Shown here: in pieces, positions 42,812 through 51,772 of the stretch
Layout of the letters: the number at the start of each line of letters is the position of its first letter
Position numbering within the stretch: the stretch's first letter is position 1
Assembly: GCA_963721445.1 (NCBI GenBank)
Contig: CAVRIZ010000008.1
Coordinates: 248,001-312,000 of the forward strand
DNA: 64,000 nt
Origin: DAIOEK01 sp963721445
GTDB lineage: Bacteria > Chloroflexota > Anaerolineae > Anaerolineales > Anaerolineaceae
Direction of reading: 5' to 3'
Notes under the pieces: generated by a model
What the model was told of the DNA's origin: nothing
Seen by the model: only the letters and a program-made list of their open reading frames with translations
Database searches by the model: none
Program-made: the position numbers and the translations under genes

Positions 42812-43005
42812 TGGGAAACCTATGGGTGGATGGAGTGAGAGAATGAAATTGTAACATGCCTTATATCCTGGCAACCATTTACCCAGATCATCCCATGCAT
42901 ATTTGGCTATAATAAATATAACTATGCGCAAGACAAAGGCAAAGAATGGTCATCTCCCGTCGGATATTTTCAGGTTCGCTGTATACTATTTACAAGGAGG
43001 TGATC

Positions 43006-43656
43006 ATGAAACCTATTGACCTCGGCAGTTTCCCCCGTGCCAGCCATTTTTTACTGTACAACAGTTACGATTACCCCCATTTTAATCTGACGGCTTCTGT
43101 CGATATAACCCATCTTCAACCGGTAATAAAAGAGAAAAACCTCTCCATCACGATCACTTTCACTTATCTTTTTGCCCGGATCGCAAATGAAATTCCTGAA
43201 TTTCGTTATCGGATCAGGGAAAATACGATCATCGAACATGAAGTCGTGCATCCATCTACATCAATCCTCACCCCCGGCGATATATTTTCCTTTTGCACAA
43301 TTGAGTATTCCCCCAATTTTGATACTTTCTATCCCCGCGCCGTGGATCGGGTGGAAGAAGTACGCCGGCAACCCACATTGGAAGACGAACCCGGTCAGGA
43401 CGATCTACTCTTCATGTCCAGCATTCCATGGATTTCTTTCACCCAGATCAATCACCCGATCCACATGCATCCGGTTGATTCAGTTCCCCGTATTACCTGG
43501 GGGAAATACTTCATCGAATCGGGTCGAATTAAAATGCCTCTATCTGTCCAGGTCCACCACGGATTAATGGATGGCGTCCATGTTGGTCGGTTTTTCATTC
43601 ACGCTCAGGAATACCTGGATGACCCGGATCGATTCATCTTTAATGTATCATCTTAA
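43006..43656 (+). CDS. CatA-like acyltransferase (chloramphenicol acetyltransferase family)
   Basis: A 216-residue protein of the type A chloramphenicol acetyltransferase fold. The catalytic histidine motif HHGLMDG is present near the C-terminus (SVQVHHGLMDGVHVGRFF), together with NSYDYPHFNLTASVDIT near the start and PWISFTQINHPI with the conserved substrate-channel region. The ribosome site AAGGAGGTGATC directly before ATG 43006 is the strongest in the window. Whether it acetylates chloramphenicol or another small molecule cannot be told; chromosomal relatives in environmental bacteria often have unknown acceptors. It is monocistronic and divergent from tex. Confidence 0.85.
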   Translation: MKPIDLGSFPRASHFLLYNSYDYPHFNLTASVDITHLQPVIKEKNLSITITFTYLFARIANEIPEFRYRIRENTIIEHEVVHPSTSILTPGDIFSFCTIEYSPNFDTFYPRAVDRVEEVRRQPTLEDEPGQDDLLFMSSIPWISFTQINHPIHMHPVDSVPRITWGKYFIESGRIKMPLSVQVHHGLMDGVHVGRFFIHAQEYLDDPDRFIFNVSS

Positions 43657-43667
43657 AATAAAAATAA

Positions 43668-43695
43668 GAGGAGTATCATTTTACAGATACTCCTC
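43668..43695. terminator. Terminator shared by the CatA-like and DsbA-like genes
   Basis: GAGGAGTATC (43668-43677) pairs with GATACTCCTC (43686-43695). On the minus strand the stem is followed by TTATTTTTATTTTAA, making a strong terminator for the DsbA-like gene; on the plus strand it is weaker. Confidence 0.8.
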
Positions 43696-43713
43696 CCATG
43701 CTCATTCATCCCT

Positions 43714-44652
43714 TTATTTCAACCAGTAAAATAAGCCTTTCAAAGCAATGGCATATACCCGGTAAGGTTTCGGACCTACGAACACCTCATCCTTAATAAA
43801 GATGGTTGGAGTCCCATAGAACTGGGTCTTAACCACTTCTTTAAGCATTCCCTGAACTGTGGTCTCCGTACCCGGCTCAGCCATACACGCCCGAATTTCC
43901 GTAGGGTCAAAACCAACATCGGTCAGAATTCCATCCACCACGGCAGGATCATCCAGCCGGGCAGCTTCTCCCTGAAAAAGCAGATCATTCATTGCCCAAT
44001 ATTTTTGTGGGTCGTCACGGTTGGCGCAATAGCCCATACGGCTCATTGTGTCGGTACTTTCCTTCACCGGGTAATGCAGGAAAACCATATCCGTTTGATA
44101 ACGATCAACCAGCTTTCGAATGAGTGGATAGGTCTTTCTGGTGTATTCACAATGGTAGCAACCAATAAAATACAAGGTCTCATTCGTCTTGTTGTCCAGA
44201 ACAGGAAATCCTTTCAGATCTACATTCTCAAGGGTTAGGAAATCGTCGCCAGCGCTTTTCGGACGGCAGACCGCGTTAACCGCGGACACCTGATTGTTTT
44301 GATTTTTCGGATCAAATACGCAAAAACCAGAGTTGTTCGTGCCATTACAATTGCCAGTGGTGTAGTAGAGATATACCCCGCGTACAGCCATAAAGCTGCT
44401 TGCTGTCAATAAAACGAAAAACACCCAGGCGATCACTTCAAAATACTTGTTCAAAAACCTTGCACCACCCTCTGAGCGGGTGATCACCAATCCCAGGATT
44501 TTCGCTTTCATTTTTTCATCGAAACCAGTATTACACGGTCGAAAAGTAACCCTCCGAAAAACACAATCGAAGGCTTCCCTGGCTAATTGACGGTTACTGG
44601 CGCTAAATATTCCCAAAATTGAGAGAACGACGAAGGCGATGATACAAAACAT
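43714..44652 (-). CDS. Membrane-anchored DsbA/thioredoxin-like protein
   Basis: A 312-residue protein with two N-terminal hydrophobic segments (CIIAFVVLSILGIFSA and YFEVIAWVFFVLLTASSFMAV) and a C-terminal thioredoxin-fold domain. The redox motif is CYHC in FIGCYHCEYTRKTYPLI, and the cis-proline region is TQFYGTPTIFIKDEVFVG. Between them is a DsbA-type helical insertion. A cysteine-containing loop (CVFRRVTFRPCNTGF) lies between the membrane segments. Proteins of this architecture occur in Chloroflexota, archaea and candidate phyla and probably form or isomerise disulfides outside the membrane. It starts three bases after the cysteine desulfurase gene, so the two are co-transcribed. Confidence 0.82.
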   Translation of the reverse strand: MFCIIAFVVLSILGIFSASNRQLAREAFDCVFRRVTFRPCNTGFDEKMKAKILGLVITRSEGGARFLNKYFEVIAWVFFVLLTASSFMAVRGVYLYYTTGNCNGTNNSGFCVFDPKNQNNQVSAVNAVCRPKSAGDDFLTLENVDLKGFPVLDNKTNETLYFIGCYHCEYTRKTYPLIRKLVDRYQTDMVFLHYPVKESTDTMSRMGYCANRDDPQKYWAMNDLLFQGEAARLDDPAVVDGILTDVGFDPTEIRACMAEPGTETTVQGMLKEVVKTQFYGTPTIFIKDEVFVGPKPYRVYAIALKGLFYWLK

Positions 44653-44655
44653 AGG

Positions 44656-45868
44656 TTAGAGAACCTTTCGAATCTTCTTGAGGTTATCAATAAATGACTC
44701 TGCTTCTTCCACGGTATTATAAAAATAGGTGGATACACGTACGCTTCCTTTAATCTGATGTGCGTGGAACCAGGAGTGGACGCAATGCTGGCCTGACCGT
44801 ACGGTTATCCCAGCCATCTGATCCAGCATTAAAGCGATCCGGTGTGAATCGATTTCCGGGAAGAAGAAAGTGATAACCCCTCCCCTTTTCTCTGGATCGT
44901 CCGGACCGATGAGGTTTATTCCCGGCATATCCCTGATTCCATCGGTAATGATGCGGTTTAGATGGCGTTCCTGTTTTTGGATTGCATCAAACCCAATTTT
45001 TTGCAGGTACTGAACAGCCGCTCCCAACCCCATAATGCCCGCGTAATCCTGCAATCCAGCTTCGAATTTTTCTGGAGGCGGCAAGAATTCGCAGGTGTCA
45101 TAGGTGGAGGATGAGACGGTATCCCCACCCACCAGAAAGGGTTCCAGTTTTTCGAGGTGAGAGTATTTCCCATACAGAGACTCCCGTCCCCGATGGACCT
45201 AACATTTTATGTCCCGATAGGGCCAGGAAATCTACATCCAGTTGTTTCACATTGAGTTGTTGATGTGGAGCAGTCTGAGCTGCATCCAGCATAACCAGAA
45301 CGCCTTTCTTGTGCGCGTATTTGATTATTTCAGCAAACGGAATACTGACACCATCCAGGTTTGATGTCGAACCGATGGAAACGAGCTTTACATCGCCTGT
45401 CAAGCTTTGTTCGTAGGCAGAAAAATCGAACAAATTGTCGGGGGTAGATCGAACGATCTTGATCTTGATCCCCATTCTTTTCGCCAATACCTGCCATGGG
45501 ATTAAGTTCGAGTTGTGTTCTTTATCAGAGATCAAAACGGCATCACCGGCTCTGAGTCCGAGAGAAAAAGCAACCAGGTTGATCCCTTCGGTCGTATTGC
45601 GTGTAAAAACTATTTCATCTTTTTTGGACGCGGTCAAAAACCTGGCTATTTTCTGCCTGGCTTCATCAACTCCTTGAGTCACACCTGCCGCCAGATGGTG
45701 CATTGAACGTCCGCTGCAGGCAGATAGTTCTGTATAATACGTGATAATAGCATCCAGAACCACCTGTGGACGCAGGCTCTGGCAAGCGTTATCCAGATAG
45801 AGGACTGGTTTTCGATTTTTCTTTTCTTGTAATAAAGGGAAATCTTGACGGATTCGATGGATGTCCAT
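44656..45868 (-). CDS. Cysteine desulfurase (SufS/CsdA-like), frame broken once
   Basis: A PLP-dependent class V aminotransferase-fold enzyme of about 403 residues that takes sulfur from cysteine. The frame from 45868 has DIHRIRQDFPLL, YLDNACQSLRPQVV, HHLAAG, the PLP-binding DAAQTAPHQ and the lysine in LSGHKMLGPSGTGV; the second frame has LVGGDTVSSSTYDTCEFLPPPEKFEAGLQDYAGIMGL and the catalytic cysteine in RSGQHCVHSW. One extra base near 45177-45180 explains the break, giving GVLYGKYSHLEKLEPFLVGGD. The active-site region is SufS-like. No suf scaffold genes are nearby; the partner is a DsbA-like protein. Confidence 0.87.
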
Positions 45869-45980
45869 TACCTTCCCTGATTAGACGAATTTTTGTGTTC
45901 CATTTGAAGGTAATTATACCCATCCAAGGGTTAAAGTAAGATTAGGAATCGGCGCAACTACTTTTATATCAGAATTTTCC

Positions 45981-46946
45981 TTAGTATGTTTTTTTTATCC
46001 GGTGAGACATCTTCTCTTTATACATTCGATCATCTGCTATTCGCATAACTTCAGCCAAATCCCCTTCCGGACCACTGCACGATACACCGATGGACAACCG
46101 AAGATTATCATCTCCGGTCTCTTTCAATGTCCTTTTAAGACGCAGAACGGCTTCCTGGGCAGGTTGTTCTTCTGTTTGGGGAAGTAAAATCCCGAACTCA
46201 TCACCGCCGATCCGGGCAACAATATCTTCAGCCCGGAATACCTTTTGCATACACTCCGCGGTTTTTCGTAATAACGTATCACCTGCGCTGTGGCCAAACC
46301 GGTCATTGATTCCCTTCAGATAATCCATGTCGGCGATGACAATGCTTACCGGGAACTGCCGGCTTACCTGTAAACGCTCCATTTCAACCTCGAAGAAATT
46401 ACGGTTGTATAAACCCGTGAGAACATCCCGGGTACTCAGACGCAATAACTCCTCTTCCATCCGTTTGCGCTCCGATATTTCTTTGGAGATGCAGAGAACG
46501 CTGATTACAGAATTTTCTTCGTCAAATATAGGTTTGACTGTAGTTAAGTAGTAGCGGTCGCCATCCGGACGTGGGACTCTAACTTCAATTACCTTCATTT
46601 CGCCATGTTCAAATACCCATTTCACCGCTGCGAATCGTTTATCGGCTTCGCTCTTCTCGAATACATCCCAGATCCGGTGATGAATAATGCTCTCCACTGG
46701 CTTCCCCACCCCATCAGCGAATGCCTTATTCACAAACCGGTACTGTCCATCACGGTTGAAGGCAAAGATCGGATCGCTGGATTCATTCAATAATGTTCGA
46801 TATTCTTGTTCACTATCCTTTAACACTTGTATTGAGTCTACAAGATGAGATGAATGCAGTTCGTGCTCCGCGATCTTCTCGCGTAACCTGGATATTTCTT
46901 CCATTAATTTGCCCTTTGTCCACGATGAAATATCAGATTGAATCAT
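45981..46946 (-). CDS. PAS-GGDEF diguanylate cyclase
   Basis: A 321-residue signalling protein without membrane segments. A short coiled-coil-like N-terminus (KGKLMEEISRLREKIAEHELHSS) precedes a PAS domain (EYRTLLNESSDPIFAFNRDGQYRFVNKAFADGVG) and a PAC segment, then a GGDEF domain with an intact active site RIGGDEFGILLP and DMDYLKGINDRFGHSAGD. It should make cyclic di-GMP from GTP. No RxxD inhibitory site is obvious. ATG 46946 is chosen because TAGGAG lies five bases upstream; a longer frame begins at 47039. It stands alone. Confidence 0.88.
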   Translation of the reverse strand: MIQSDISSWTKGKLMEEISRLREKIAEHELHSSHLVDSIQVLKDSEQEYRTLLNESSDPIFAFNRDGQYRFVNKAFADGVGKPVESIIHHRIWDVFEKSEADKRFAAVKWVFEHGEMKVIEVRVPRPDGDRYYLTTVKPIFDEENSVISVLCISKEISERKRMEEELLRLSTRDVLTGLYNRNFFEVEMERLQVSRQFPVSIVIADMDYLKGINDRFGHSAGDTLLRKTAECMQKVFRAEDIVARIGGDEFGILLPQTEEQPAQEAVLRLKRTLKETGDDNLRLSIGVSCSGPEGDLAEVMRIADDRMYKEKMSHRIKKTY

Positions 46947-47223
46947 GATTGCTCCTACCTGCTTAACTGAGGTGATACCATTAAACCAGTAAAGGGTTGA
47001 TTTAACAACCAATTCTATGTAAAAAGCACCTGAATTCAATTAATTATATAGTGATAATCATATGTAATGAACGGATAGAGATTTTCTTGTGCCAGGTTTT
47101 TTACCAACCGAAGGATTTTTGTACCACAAACCGAGTTATATTAAGATGAATTCCAAAATTCATTACCTGAATGCCAATCAGGTATAATTTTAGTATTCCG
47201 AATATGGACCATGAGGTTTGGCT

Positions 47224-47860
47224 ATGGCAAAATGGACAGCAGTCGTCGCAGGGAATATCGGCTCAGGGAAAACGTCACTTACAGAACGTATCGGATCGCG
47301 GTTAGGATGGAAAACGGCGTTCGAATCGGTATCAGACAACCCGTACCTGCCTGATTTCTACCAGGACATGAAGTCTTGGTCATTTCACTTGCAGGTGTAT
47401 TTCCTTGGGCACAGGGCAGATCAATACCTTCAAATGCAGAATGATCCGGTTTCTGCCATACTTGACAGATCTATTTATGAAGATGCGTATATTTTCGCTC
47501 GTGCACTCAACCACATGGGTAATCTAAACGAACAGGATTACCACACCTACCTTCGGCTGTACAACCTGGTAGTCAGTCGTTTACCCAATCCTGATCTTCT
47601 GATTGTCCTGCGAGCGCCGGTCACAATCTTGATGAAACGGATTCAGGCTCGCGCCAGGAATATCGAAACGGGAATTAATTCTGACTATCTTTCTCTATTA
47701 GACTCATTCTATGATGATTGGCTTCAGGATTTTGACCTCTGTCCGGTTTTGACGATACAAACCGAGAAATCTTGATTTTGTTCATCAACCAAAAGCTTTG
47801 GATATTGTTGTAGATCGGATCAATCACAAACTAACCGGCAAGGATGAAGTCGTATTGTGA
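47224..47860 (+). CDS. Deoxynucleoside kinase, frame broken once
   Basis: A deoxyadenosine/deoxyguanosine-type kinase of about 211 residues that salvages deoxynucleosides. The P-loop is GNIGSGKTSLTERIG, the dNK signature DRSIYEDAYIFA follows, and the LID region reads RIQARARNIE. The frame stops at 47775, but removing the extra T at 47770 continues as EKLDFVHQPKALDIVVDRINHKLTGKDEVVL to the stop at 47858, restoring the expected C-terminus. The start ATG 47224 is favoured over TTG 47218. With the B12 ribonucleotide reductase this gives two dNTP routes in the window. Confidence 0.85.
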
Positions 47861-47899
47861 AGAGGGAAACGAGTAATTGGAAAGTGGTAAGAAGATAGT

Positions 47900-48026
47900 A
47901 GTAATTGGTAATTGGTAATTGGTAATTGGATACTGGTTACTGGTTACTGGTTACTGGTCTCTGGTCTCTGGTTACTACTCTCTAATTTTCTACTTTCCAG
48001 TTTCTAGTTTCTAGTTACTAGTTTCT
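47900..48026. repeat. Heptad tandem repeats, 18 units
   Basis: From 47900 the DNA divides into AGTAATT, three GGTAATT, GGATACT, three GGTTACT, two GGTCTCT, GGTTACT, ACTCTCT, an 8-base AATTTTCT, ACTTTCC, two AGTTTCT, AGTTACT and AGTTTCT. Positions 1-3 and 7 vary little while 4-5 drift, and the drift is gradual along the array, as if units were copied locally. It lies 65 bases upstream of the sigma factor gene. It matches the array at 19363-19446. Confidence 0.9.
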
Positions 48027-48090
48027 TTATTGATGCAACTTTCCGTCATGTCCACCGTATATACTGTAGAAACCAATATTGCAGGACTGA

Positions 48091-48687
48091 ATGAGCGCAT
48101 CGGCACACAGTATCTCTGAAACCCAAGAACATCCGCTCGACCCGGCGAACTTCACGGAAATCGTGGAGCAGTATCAGAAACCGGTGTTCAATCTGTGCGC
48201 CCGCATGCTGGGGGATGAAGTTGAAGCGGAAGATGCCGCCCAGGAAACATTCTGGAAGGCATACAAAAACATCAAATCATATGACCCCAACCGTCCATTC
48301 CTGACCTGGCTGCTGTCCATAGCAGCCCATTATTGTATAGACCAGATCCGGAAACGCAGATTCGGCTCAGTCAGCATTGATGCCATGCCGGATGACTTTA
48401 TTCCCGATCTGGAAATGCTACCGGAACATTCTGCCACGCAGTCTGAAGAACAAACTCGTATCAGAGAACTGCTCATCACTTTATCGCCGGAAGACAGGTC
48501 TGCCGTAATTATGCGTTATTGGTATGACTACTCAGATGAGGAGATTGGAAAAGTGTTACATCTTACCGTTAGTGCCGTGAAGAGCCGATTGTTTCGCGCC
48601 CGCAAACAAATGGCTCAAGAATGGCTGAATAAAATAAACAATTCCCTGCTACCAAACAGGAGGACCCATGAACCATCAGCCGTTTGA
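48091..48687 (+). CDS. ECF-type RNA polymerase sigma factor
   Basis: A 198-residue sigma70-family ECF factor. Region 2 is seen as FTEIVEQYQKPVFNLCARMLGDEVEAEDAAQETFWKAYKNI with LTWLLSIAAHYCIDQIRKRR, and region 4 as LITLSPEDRSAVIMRYWYDYSDEEIGKVLHLTVSAVKSRLFRARKQM. The overlap of 20 bases with the following anti-sigma gene is typical of sigma/anti-sigma pairs. Its likely regulon includes the two envelope genes downstream. No ECF promoter motif could be assigned confidently in the repeat-rich upstream region. Confidence 0.9.
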   Translation: MSASAHSISETQEHPLDPANFTEIVEQYQKPVFNLCARMLGDEVEAEDAAQETFWKAYKNIKSYDPNRPFLTWLLSIAAHYCIDQIRKRRFGSVSIDAMPDDFIPDLEMLPEHSATQSEEQTRIRELLITLSPEDRSAVIMRYWYDYSDEEIGKVLHLTVSAVKSRLFRARKQMAQEWLNKINNSLLPNRRTHEPSAV

Positions 48688-49204
48688 AGATTGGATTTTT
48701 GAAGAGGATCTTTCAGACAGTCAGCAAGTAGGGTTGAAGCAACACCTGGCTACCTGTGAAGATTGCCGTAGTTTACAAAACGCGTTGAAGGGAGTGGAAT
48801 GGACTTTTACAAATGTCGTAGAAGTTGAACCGCGTCCCGGATTCAGTATGCGCTGGGAAAGATACGCCGAAAAGAAAGTAAATCAAGAACAGAATCTGGC
48901 AGCCTGGATAGTTTTATCTGCGCTCGTGATGGTCGCCTCAAGCATTGTTCTGGTCAACTTTGGCGAAATATGGTTTAAGGATATTAATTTCTTCCAATTA
49001 GGTGTTGCCGGTATCGTGAGAACGATCGATATCGCAACTCAGACAGTAGAGTGGGTTTCAGTGGCTAGTTTCTTTTTGAAGGCTATTCCAACCGGTTGGG
49101 CTCAGACAATCAGTCTCACCATCGGAGCCGTCGCCATCTTCTGGGTAACCATTTGGATCGCAGCTATTCGTAGGATTACTGCCGATCAGCGGAGGGTGGT
49201 ATGA
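48668..49204 (+). CDS. Zinc-finger anti-sigma factor
   Basis: A 178-residue membrane protein. The N-terminal anti-sigma zinc-binding motif is HLATCEDC (HxxxCxxC, residues about 26-33), followed by a linker, a membrane helix (LAAWIVLSALVMVASSIVLVNF), a short external part and a further C-terminal helix. It should bind and hold the ECF sigma factor at the membrane until an envelope signal releases it. AGGAGGACCC directly before ATG 48668 supports the start. It overlaps the next gene by four bases (ATGA). Confidence 0.85.
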   Translation: MNHQPFEDWIFEEDLSDSQQVGLKQHLATCEDCRSLQNALKGVEWTFTNVVEVEPRPGFSMRWERYAEKKVNQEQNLAAWIVLSALVMVASSIVLVNFGEIWFKDINFFQLGVAGIVRTIDIATQTVEWVSVASFFLKAIPTGWAQTISLTIGAVAIFWVTIWIAAIRRITADQRRVV

Positions 49205-50229
49205 AACGCTTCCAAGTCCTCCTTCTCTTAATTGTACTCCTTACTTTGTTGATTCCGACACCCGTCCATGCGGCATCCGTACAGGATGACCGGGTTGTAA
49301 TGGGTGGCAGTTTCGTTCTTGAGAAAGACCAGACCCTTAATGGCAACCTGGTTGTTATCGGCGGAACTGCGAAAATAGAAAAAGACGCGGTTGTCAATGG
49401 AAGTATTATTCTCGTCGGTGGACAGGTTACCATCGACGGCATCGTGGAAGGGTCGATCTCCTTATTCGGAGGATCAGCGAGTTTACGTGATTCTGCAATA
49501 GTTGTTGGTGACATCTATGTCACATCAGCCGTGCTTAATCGAAGTGATCTTGCCGATGTCAAAGGTGAAGTCATTGAGGGAAAACAGCTCCCTCCCGGCT
49601 TTATTATTCCCAATCAAGTTACTCCTCAAAATCCAATAACCTCCGGTCCTCTCGGGAAGGTCACTTCCTTGATTGGCAGTTTACTCTCAATATTCTTTTT
49701 TAGCCTGGTCAGCGCCAGTATTGCGATCATTGCCAGTCTATTCATGCCTCGTGCGGTCCAACGAGTATCAGATACGATTGTGATGAATCCTGTGATTGGA
49801 TTCGCTACATCTTTACTCACACTGATCGCTCTACCCTTCATCCTGGTTATTTTGATAGTTACGCTCATCTTATCGCCGGTTGCCGTTTTATTGGTTGTCG
49901 TACTCGCACTTGCCTGTTACATGGGATGGGTCGGGCTCGGAACCGAACTGGGAAAACGTATCGCTGGATTGTTTAAAACTGTCTGGCCAGTACCTATTTC
50001 TGCAGGCATGGGAACCCTGATCCTCAGTCTGATCCTGGGTGTAGTCTCATTGATACCTTGCCTGGGATGGGGAATTGTCACCATCATCGTCCTAATCGGA
50101 TTAGGAGGAGTTATCCTAAGCCGATTTGGAACCCGGTCCTATACCTATGCGGGGACCCTATTTCAATCAAAATCAACCGATCAAACCATTCAGAACGGCC
50201 CGTCGGAACCTATTGACCCAGTATCTTAA
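49201..50229 (+). CDS. Exported polymer-forming (bactofilin-like) protein with membrane domain
   Basis: A 342-residue protein with a signal peptide (FQVLLLLIVLLTLLIPTPVHA), then a beta-helical repeat region of about 100 residues (GNLVVIGGTAKIEKDAVVNG, SIILVGGQVTIDGIVEGSIS, LFGGSASL) like polymer-forming cytoskeletal proteins, and a C-terminal half with about four membrane helices. Most bactofilins are cytosolic, so the signal peptide and attached membrane domain place this one at the outer face of the membrane. It is co-transcribed with the sigma/anti-sigma pair and a lipoprotein. Function is likely envelope maintenance; the details are unknown. Confidence 0.8.
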   Translation: MKRFQVLLLLIVLLTLLIPTPVHAASVQDDRVVMGGSFVLEKDQTLNGNLVVIGGTAKIEKDAVVNGSIILVGGQVTIDGIVEGSISLFGGSASLRDSAIVVGDIYVTSAVLNRSDLADVKGEVIEGKQLPPGFIIPNQVTPQNPITSGPLGKVTSLIGSLLSIFFFSLVSASIAIIASLFMPRAVQRVSDTIVMNPVIGFATSLLTLIALPFILVILIVTLILSPVAVLLVVVLALACYMGWVGLGTELGKRIAGLFKTVWPVPISAGMGTLILSLILGVVSLIPCLGWGIVTIIVLIGLGGVILSRFGTRSYTYAGTLFQSKSTDQTIQNGPSEPIDPVS

Positions 50230-50241
50230 CTGGAGGAAATC

Positions 50242-51096
50242 ATGAAAAAAGAACTCTTAATCGTACTCTCTGTATTAGTAATCACCTCATTGGCTTGCGG
50301 TTTTACCGTCAACCTTCCGACCGTTGAAACTGGTCCGGATCGGATTTATAAGGTTGATGAGGCTCTTCCCGAGAATGGCAAGCCCGTAAAGCTTCGGATA
50401 GAAGTCGGAGCAGCATCTTTGGATGTTCGACCTGGTGCGAAAGCGCTGGTTGATGGATCTATAACGTACAATGTCAAAGGCTGGGAACCGTCTGTTTCCC
50501 GTACTGATGATTCACTGGTCATCAAACAGGAAACGAAAGGTATCCAGGGCATTCCATCGTCATCCATTAAAAATGAATGGGAACTCAAACTGAATAATGA
50601 TGTGCCAATGGATATCGAGCTCGTTGCCGGCGCATATCAAGGGAACCTGGAATTAGGCGGTTTGTCAATCCTCAACTTAAAGGTTGAAGATGGCGCCAGT
50701 GATTCAACCGTCAAATTCACTGAACCAAACCAATCGGTAATGGAATTATTGGATTACCATACCGGGGCATCCAACATTACGCTGAATGGATTAGCCAATG
50801 CCAACTTTAAGGAGATGGTCTTCTCAGGTGGTGCCGGAAATTACACGCTCGATTTTTCGGGTGAATTGCTGCATGACGCCCATGTTAATGTCGATGCCGG
50901 TGTAAGTACCATTAAAATTATCATACCAGATGGGATGAAGGCAGAGATCCATGTTAATGGAGAGATGAAAGGTGTCAACACAACAGGCACCTGGACCGTT
51001 GATAGTAGTAACTACTCAACCCAGGGAACAGGCTCAGTACTTAAGGTCGATGTGAATATGAACCTTGGCTCCCTTGAATTGATACAGGGGAAATAA
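50242..51096 (+). CDS. Lipoprotein with toast-rack (DUF4097/DUF2154-like) beta domain
   Basis: A 284-residue lipoprotein with signal ELLIVLSVLVITSLAC and Cys19 as the lipid site. The rest is a beta-rich domain with repeated short strands (VEVGAASLDVRPGA-like, LELGGLSILNLKVEDGASDSTV, VNVDAGVSTIKIIIPDGMKAEIHVNG), the pattern of the DUF4097 and LiaF-type toast-rack domains found in envelope-stress systems. TGGAGG eight bases before the ATG supports the start. As the last gene of the sigma operon it probably senses or buffers envelope stress. A terminator follows at 51118. Confidence 0.8.
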   Translation: MKKELLIVLSVLVITSLACGFTVNLPTVETGPDRIYKVDEALPENGKPVKLRIEVGAASLDVRPGAKALVDGSITYNVKGWEPSVSRTDDSLVIKQETKGIQGIPSSSIKNEWELKLNNDVPMDIELVAGAYQGNLELGGLSILNLKVEDGASDSTVKFTEPNQSVMELLDYHTGASNITLNGLANANFKEMVFSGGAGNYTLDFSGELLHDAHVNVDAGVSTIKIIIPDGMKAEIHVNGEMKGVNTTGTWTVDSSNYSTQGTGSVLKVDVNMNLGSLELIQGK

Positions 51097-51117
51097 AGTA
51101 CTGGTTGGGAAATAGCC

Positions 51118-51153
51118 AAAGACCGTCTGGAATTGATCCGGGCGGTCTTTTAT
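51118..51153. terminator. Convergent terminator after the sigma operon and nadD
   Basis: AAAGACCG (51118-51125) pairs with CGGTCTTT (51143-51150), followed by TTATT on the plus strand. The minus strand also has a short T-run. It separates the convergent lipoprotein and nadD genes. Confidence 0.85.
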
Positions 51154-51172
51154 TGGTAAGGGAATCTGAATC

Positions 51173-51769
51173 TTACCGGTACAGTCCCTCATGGACAATA
51201 TAGTGATAGACCTCGGGGAATAAGAACTGCCAGAACATCCGGTGCCCATTGGCACGTGAACGGATTTCAGCGGCAGATATCTCGACCAAAGGGGCATGTA
51301 AAAAAGTCACCTTTTGACGTAAATTAGGGTTTTGCTTATACATTTCCTTCAGGTTAACTTTCACACCCGGACGACGTAATACCAGAAGACCAGCGCAGGC
51401 ATCGATAAACGCGGATGGAGTGTGCCAGTCAGGCAAATCGCGCAATGAATCACCCCCCATGACATAATAGAACTCATCTCCAGGATGGTCTCGTCGTAGC
51501 AATCTCATGGTATCGACCGCATAATGCGGACCTGGCCGCCGTATCTCAACATCAGAGAAAACGAATTCGGCGGATTGTTTGATCATTTTTTCCACCATCA
51601 CTTGGCGTTTTTCCACAGGAGTAATAACGACCCCCTGCTTGTGTGGTGGATTTGGGGTTAAAACCCAGAGAACTTTATCCAGATGAGCCTGTTCAAGAGC
51701 TTCAACCGCCAGAATTTGGTGACCGATGTGGGGAGGATCAAATGTGCCGCCAAATATGCCTATGCGCAT
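51173..51769 (-). CDS. nadD: Nicotinate-nucleotide adenylyltransferase NadD
   Basis: NadD, 198 residues, adenylates nicotinic acid mononucleotide in NAD synthesis. The nucleotidyl-transferase start RIGIFGGTFDPPHIGH contains the HxGH motif; further marks are TPNPPHKQ, FYYVMGGDSLRDLPDWH and the C-terminal ISAAEIRSR (SxxxIR). It begins three bases after obgE ends, so obgE and nadD form an operon, a common pairing in bacteria. Confidence 0.95.
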   Translation of the reverse strand: MRIGIFGGTFDPPHIGHQILAVEALEQAHLDKVLWVLTPNPPHKQGVVITPVEKRQVMVEKMIKQSAEFVFSDVEIRRPGPHYAVDTMRLLRRDHPGDEFYYVMGGDSLRDLPDWHTPSAFIDACAGLLVLRRPGVKVNLKEMYKQNPNLRQKVTFLHAPLVEISAAEIRSRANGHRMFWQFLFPEVYHYIVHEGLYR

Positions 51770-51772
51770 ATT

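Noticed and set aside
47900..48026. Possible CRISPR array
   Set aside because: Units are 7 bases and contiguous, without unique spacers, so this is a tandem repeat.
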